64,000 nucleotides of DNA. Origin: Blautia sp. An81 (GTDB lineage: Bacteria; Bacillota; Clostridia; Lachnospirales; Lachnospiraceae). Positions 60,399 to 64,000 of this stretch are shown here, piece by piece. Under the pieces are notes generated by a model. That model was not told where the DNA came from and did no database searches. It saw only the letters and a list, made by a program, of their open reading frames with translations. Where the stretch lies: positions 1 through 64,000 of the forward strand of contig NZ_NFHH01000014.1 of the NCBI RefSeq assembly GCF_002161285.1. The letters are read 5' to 3'. Position 1 is the stretch's first letter, and every line of letters starts with the position of its first letter. Both the position numbers and the translations under genes were made by a program.

Positions 60399-62627
60399 TT
60401 AATTTACCTTCTTTATCACAAACAGCAGTGAGGCAAAATCTCCGCCTCTTCTGTTCAGTTCCATTCTGTCAATGGGAATTCCCCCATACATCAGCTCATC
60501 GCCATAAGCCTCATAGGTCTTTGCAGGTTCATCGGCCAGGATCACCTGATACAGGCCGTCTTCCTGAAGTCCTTTTACTTTCAGCCGGAGCCAGGAAGCA
60601 TTTACCTTGTTCAGTTTCTGATAGAACATGGCAACTGACTGTTTCTTATCCTGAGATACCACCTGCCATGCAGTATCATTACCCTCAAAGGGACTTAACA
60701 GGCGGAAGAAATCCCCGTCAACCTGGATAAGCTCTCTGTACTCTTTCATAAATGCTACCTGTTTCTTCACCTCTTCCATTTCCTGGTCAGAAAGAAGATT
60801 CAGGTCCAATTCATATCCAAAGGTACCGAAATATGCAATATTGGCTCTTGTACTGATAGGAGTCTTTCTGAACACCTGATGATTAGGCACTGCAGACACA
60901 TGAGAGCCCATAGCTACGATTGGATACACATAGGAAGTTCCGTACTGGATTTTTGTTCTCTCATTGGCATCTGTGTCATCACTGGTCCATGTCTGGGGAG
61001 CAAAGTACAGCATACCCGGGTCAAATCTGGCGCCGCCGCTGGCACAGGATTCAAAGAGAATCTCCGGAAATTCTTCAGTCAGGCGGGTATAAAGGTCATA
61101 AACTCCCAGGATGTATCTGTGCATAACCTCTCCCTGACGGGCCGGCTCTGCCGTTCTGCTGTAAGGCTCTGTCATATACCGGTTCATATCCCATTTGATA
61201 TAGGAAATAGAGGACTCACGGAGAATTTTTGCTATCATCTCATAGATATAGTCCACCACTTCTTTTCTGGAAAAGTCCAGAACATGCTGATGTCTGGCAT
61301 GGGACTCAAATCTGCCGGGAGCTGCAACAAGCCAGTCTGGATGCTGACGATAAAGGTCGCTGTCCTTGTTTACCATTTCCAGCTCTACCCACAGTCCGAA
61401 CTTTAATCCCATATCTTCTATTTTTCTGGACAATCCGGAAATTCCCTCAGGGAGTTTTTCCAGATTTGCATACCAGTCGCCCAGGCCTCTGTAATCATCA
61501 TTTCTGGCCCCGAACCATCCGTCATCCAGAACAAACAGTTCCACTCCGGCTTCCTTTGCCTTTTTGGCAATGTTCAGTATTTTTTCTTCATTAAAATCAA
61601 AATATGTGGCCTCCCAGTTATTTAAAAGGATAGGACGAGCTTTATCCCTCCATGTGCCTCTCATGAGGCGCTTCCTGTAAAGCCTGTGATATGTCTGGCT
61701 CATTTTATTCAAACCCTGGTCGCTGTACACCATGACAGTTTCAGGAGTCTGGAAGCTTTCTCCTTTCTGGAGCACCCAGGAAAAACTCTCCGGATGAATA
61801 CCTGCCGTAACTCTTGTCATATCAAAGGTAGAGACTTCTGCCTGAATAAGGAAATTACCGCTGTATACAAAGCTGAATCCGTAAACTTCCCCGTTGTATT
61901 CCCCTGCATCTGGTCTTTTCAGGGCCATAAATGGATTATGCTCTGCTCCGCCGCAGGTACCGTTCATGCCATATATAGACTGGATTCCCATCTCCAGTCT
62001 GCGGCTTTTTACATATCGCTCTCTTGCCCAGGCTCCGGAAAGCTGTACCATCTCAAAGTCCATATCCAGAAATTCCACACATGCGCTCATAGCTTTCTCC
62101 AGTACGATAGAGCTCTCTCCTTTGTGCAGAAATCTGGTATTTCTGGTGATTACCGGATAGTCTTTATAGATTGTATAAGACAGTACCATATCTGTATTGA
62201 TTTTATCGTCATGGAGGGTAATCTCCAGGGTATCTCCTTCGCCGTCATCTTCTACATAAGTAGCCGGCAGAGGAGCCAGGGATGGTTTCCCCTTCAGGAT
62301 CTTGTAATCTTTATAGACAAAATTTGTAATCCTGCTTCCATCCTCCTGACGAATGCACAGAGCAGGGCTCTTATAATCTCCCGTTCCATAAACAGGATAT
62401 TCCTGTCTGGTATAATGCATAGACAGCAATCCCGGTTCCGGAACACAGATGGACATCTGAGATCTCATAGTTTCTTCATGAAAATGAGAAAAGTCTTCTC
62501 TGTCCCGGAGAGCCTTCCCATAATACAGATTCTCCATCTGCCCGTTTTCCATAATTCCAATGATATAGCTTACTTCATCGTTAAACAGGTGAAACTCTTT
62601 AGCTTGTTCATGATAAATAATCGGCAT
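60399..62627 (-). CDS. aga: GH36 alpha-galactosidase (raffinose/melibiose-type)
   Basis: A 742-residue cytoplasmic enzyme of the classical bacterial GH36 type. N-terminal beta-sandwich (1-320), then the barrel with LLNNWEATYFDFNEEK, LFVLDDGWFGARNDDYRGLGDW, ISYIKWDMNRYM (nucleophile Asp near 479), SCASGGARFDPGMLY and WTSDDTDANER (acid/base Asp near 550). No signal peptide. It hydrolyses melibiose, raffinose or stachyose after uptake. AAAGGAGGACGTT precedes the ATG. Confidence 0.96.
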   Translation of the reverse strand: MPIIYHEQAKEFHLFNDEVSYIIGIMENGQMENLYYGKALRDREDFSHFHEETMRSQMSICVPEPGLLSMHYTRQEYPVYGTGDYKSPALCIRQEDGSRITNFVYKDYKILKGKPSLAPLPATYVEDDGEGDTLEITLHDDKINTDMVLSYTIYKDYPVITRNTRFLHKGESSIVLEKAMSACVEFLDMDFEMVQLSGAWARERYVKSRRLEMGIQSIYGMNGTCGGAEHNPFMALKRPDAGEYNGEVYGFSFVYSGNFLIQAEVSTFDMTRVTAGIHPESFSWVLQKGESFQTPETVMVYSDQGLNKMSQTYHRLYRKRLMRGTWRDKARPILLNNWEATYFDFNEEKILNIAKKAKEAGVELFVLDDGWFGARNDDYRGLGDWYANLEKLPEGISGLSRKIEDMGLKFGLWVELEMVNKDSDLYRQHPDWLVAAPGRFESHARHQHVLDFSRKEVVDYIYEMIAKILRESSISYIKWDMNRYMTEPYSRTAEPARQGEVMHRYILGVYDLYTRLTEEFPEILFESCASGGARFDPGMLYFAPQTWTSDDTDANERTKIQYGTSYVYPIVAMGSHVSAVPNHQVFRKTPISTRANIAYFGTFGYELDLNLLSDQEMEEVKKQVAFMKEYRELIQVDGDFFRLLSPFEGNDTAWQVVSQDKKQSVAMFYQKLNKVNASWLRLKVKGLQEDGLYQVILADEPAKTYEAYGDELMYGGIPIDRMELNRRGGDFASLLFVIKKVN

Positions 62628-62670
62628 AACGTCCTCCTTTGTTCATTTCATTCCTTGATTTCTGTGTCCT

Positions 62671-62676
62671 ATTATA
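62671..62676 (-). promoter_or_regulatory. Candidate -10 box of the GH36 gene
   Basis: A consensus TATAAT on the minus strand, 44 bases before the start. The -35 position (TAGAAT) is poor, as expected for a promoter that needs an activator such as the AraC protein. Confidence 0.5.
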
Positions 62677-62933
62677 TCCTCCCCTTTTGAAAGATTCTAT
62701 CTCATTTGTTTTTTTTAATTGTTGATTTGTTGCATACTCATGCGATATTATTGTAAACCATTATTTTCAGATAATTTGTTTAATTTTTGTCTGGTTTTGT
62801 CAAATTCTTCCTGCTTCAGACCAATATTTGATTTCAAAAATGTCAACCCTTTTTCCACTTTTTTCTTCAAAAAATCCCATTTTATAACAACTTCACAAAA
62901 CCTATGTTCTTTATTTCATTATGTAAATCAAAG

Positions 62934-63046
62934 AAATCCACAGTGATTTTTGTGGACAATGTGGATAACTCGGTGTATAACTCCACTTTCTCAAGGTTTT
63001 CCACTATTTTCAATGTGTATAACTTTGAGGATAAAATGTGGGAAAC
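62934..63046 (-). promoter_or_regulatory. Cluster of DnaA-box-like 9-mers
   Basis: Read on the minus strand: TTATCCACA (62960-62968, perfect), TTGTCCACA directly beside it (62951-62959), TTATACACC (62972-62980), TTATACACA (63014-63022), TTATCCTCA (63026-63034) and a weaker TTTCCCACA (63038-63046), all in one orientation; AAATCCACA (62934-62942) is a weak match on the other strand. An AT-rich tract lies beside them (about 62700-62900). No dnaA gene is in the window. Confidence 0.7.
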
Positions 63047-63188
63047 TTCCCAGCCTTCGACAATCTTTGTATATATTTTACAATCGTGAATATTCTGAAA
63101 ATTTAAAGGTAAATTTCTGAACTTTTCCAAGGAATTCTGTCCTCGACAACATATAAATCCAGGCCTCACAATTATGTAAATTTAAAAA
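63047..63188. other. Remainder of the GH36-galK intergenic region
   Basis: No convincing gene or clear RNA is seen; the sequence leads into the galK terminator. Together with 62628-62933 it makes a 626-base gap between the genes, most of which is AT-rich. Confidence 0.5.
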
Positions 63189-63232
63189 TGCTGCATGTGA
63201 CCACAGCTTCTGTCATCACATACAGCATCTTT
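63189..63232 (-). terminator. Terminator of galK
   Basis: On the minus strand ATGCTG.ATGTGA ... TCACAT.CAGCAT, followed by TTTTTAAATTT. Confidence 0.8.
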
Positions 63233-63253
63233 TTGTTGCTTTTTGCCCTTTTA

Positions 63254-64000
63254 TTAGATTACTTTAATTCCACCCAGCTGACGTACTTTCAGAACATGGC
63301 AGGAATCCTTTCCGAAGATATGGTCAATTTTCTTCCTGTATTCTTCCACATAACTGTTTTCTACAAATACCTGGATTGTTCCTGCAAAGCCCCCTCCGTG
63401 AACACGGCTGACACCATGATTCTGAAGAATGCTTTCACTGGCTCCCAGAGCAACAGACATAGCCTGGTTCTGCTCATCTCTGTTTATGTAAATATTCTGA
63501 AGGTATTTGAAAGAAGAATTTCCTGACTCCTTCACCAGCTCCAGAAATCTTCTGAAGTCTCCCTGTTCCAGAGCCTCCACCTGTTTTTCCACTCGCTTTT
63601 CTTCCTCGAAGAAGTGCAGGGCACGAAGCACCGGACGGTCTCCCAGGATACTTCTCAGGCCTGGAATCTGCTCAAAGAATTCCTGCTCGTCCACTTCTCT
63701 GAGGACTTTTTTCTTAAAGAAGGCTGCAACTTTCTTCATCTCTTCCGGAATCTTTGCATAGTCATCTGTCAGATTCGCATGTGAAGCTTTGGTGTCTACA
63801 ATACAGAGACTGTACTGGTAAGCCTGGAAATCAGAAGGTACTTTTTTTACTGACGGTGTCTGTGGGTCCTGGAAATCAATATGGATCAGTCCTCCTACTG
63901 CACTGGCCATCTGGTCCATCAGGCCGCAGGGTTTGCCGAAATATACATTTTCCGCATACTGACCGGCTTTGGCGATTTCCACCGGGTCAATCTCCATATT
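63254..64000 (-). CDS. galK: Galactokinase, C-terminal part (cut by window edge)
   Basis: About 248 residues of galactokinase; the start, with the GRTEH-type galactose motif, is outside the window. Visible GHMP features are YFGKPCGLMDQMASAVGG (ATP-binding loop region with the catalytic-side Asp), LCIVDTKASHANLTDDYA and the C-terminal SRVHGGGFAGTIQVFV motif 3. It phosphorylates galactose released by the GH36 and GH4 enzymes of this locus, feeding the Leloir pathway. It runs in the same direction as the GH36 gene but has its own terminator. Confidence 0.96.
   Translation of the reverse strand, partial: NMEIDPVEIAKAGQYAENVYFGKPCGLMDQMASAVGGLIHIDFQDPQTPSVKKVPSDFQAYQYSLCIVDTKASHANLTDDYAKIPEEMKKVAAFFKKKVLREVDEQEFFEQIPGLRSILGDRPVLRALHFFEEEKRVEKQVEALEQGDFRRFLELVKESGNSSFKYLQNIYINRDEQNQAMSVALGASESILQNHGVSRVHGGGFAGTIQVFVENSYVEEYRKKIDHIFGKDSCHVLKVRQLGGIKVI

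Noticed and set aside
62934-63046. Calling this region oriC
   Set aside because: No dnaA, dnaN, rpmH or rnpA gene is near, so only a DnaA-box cluster is claimed.
62882-63169. 95-codon frame across the DnaA-box cluster
   Set aside because: It has no ribosome site or recognisable text and runs straight through the repeated 9-mers; the sites explain the sequence better.

Overview
The window looks like a chromosomal segment of a Gram-positive anaerobic gut bacterium of the Lachnospiraceae (Blautia-like; the genus is a guess). The evidence is the gene families present: DUF6147, DUF5702 and DUF6382-FHA proteins, a Flp1-like pilin, a bacterial V-type ATPase, ECF and Pst transporters, MsmEFG-type sugar uptake, and strong GGAGG ribosome binding sites. 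GC content appears moderate by eye. There is no phage and no CRISPR array. Mobile DNA is limited to an IS256-type transposase cut by the left edge and a decayed, AT-rich patch near 53 kb.

Layout. (1) 0-5.5 kb: transposase fragment, secreted DUF6147 protein with an anti-sigma-like membrane protein, murG, an ECF-like sigma factor downstream of a HIT hydrolase, a soluble orphan histidine kinase and a rhomboid protease. (2) 5.6-15.1 kb: a compact Tad/Flp pilus operon from one good promoter: two A24 prepilin peptidases, TadZ, TadA/CpaF, TadB, TadC, a 55-residue Flp pilin, three membrane-anchored pseudopilin-like proteins and a DUF6382-FHA protein. (3) 15.1-25.1 kb: housekeeping and small genes: SGNH hydrolase, YbaK deacylase, CapA-like protein, acyltransferase, TRIC-family channel, YqeY, a SagB-CcdA-TlpA operon, tRNA-Lys(CTT), two small-protein loci and trmB. 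(4) 25.3-33.9 kb: a complete nine-gene V-type ATPase operon. (5) 34.1-39.9 kb: an ECF transporter (S, fused A-A, T) co-transcribed with a PHP phosphoesterase, an inositol-monophosphatase-family enzyme and an RpiR regulator. (6) 40.2-46.7 kb: pstSCAB-phoU-phoP-phoR; PstS appears circularly permuted and lies below a 21-bp-spaced Pho-box-like array. (7) 46.9-52.9 kb: AraC regulator, YczE-like protein and an ABC-2 exporter operon ending in a GH36-like glycosidase. (8) 53.9-64 kb: an alpha-galactoside (raffinose/melibiose) locus: GH4 enzyme, AraC regulator, MsmG/MsmF permeases, binding lipoprotein, YesL, GH36 alpha-galactosidase and galactokinase, which runs off the right edge.

How it works together. 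Alpha-galactosides would enter through the binding protein and permeases (the ATPase is probably encoded elsewhere), be cleaved in the cytoplasm by GH36/GH4 enzymes, and the galactose be phosphorylated by GalK. Pho genes sense and import phosphate. The Tad genes build a surface pilus without the outer-membrane parts of Gram-negative systems.

Most worth a second look: the apparently permuted PstS, the DnaA-box cluster between the GH36 gene and galK, the ECF-PHP-IMPase-RpiR operon of unknown substrate, and the TadE-like protein with two tandem Cys/His metal-binding-like repeats.
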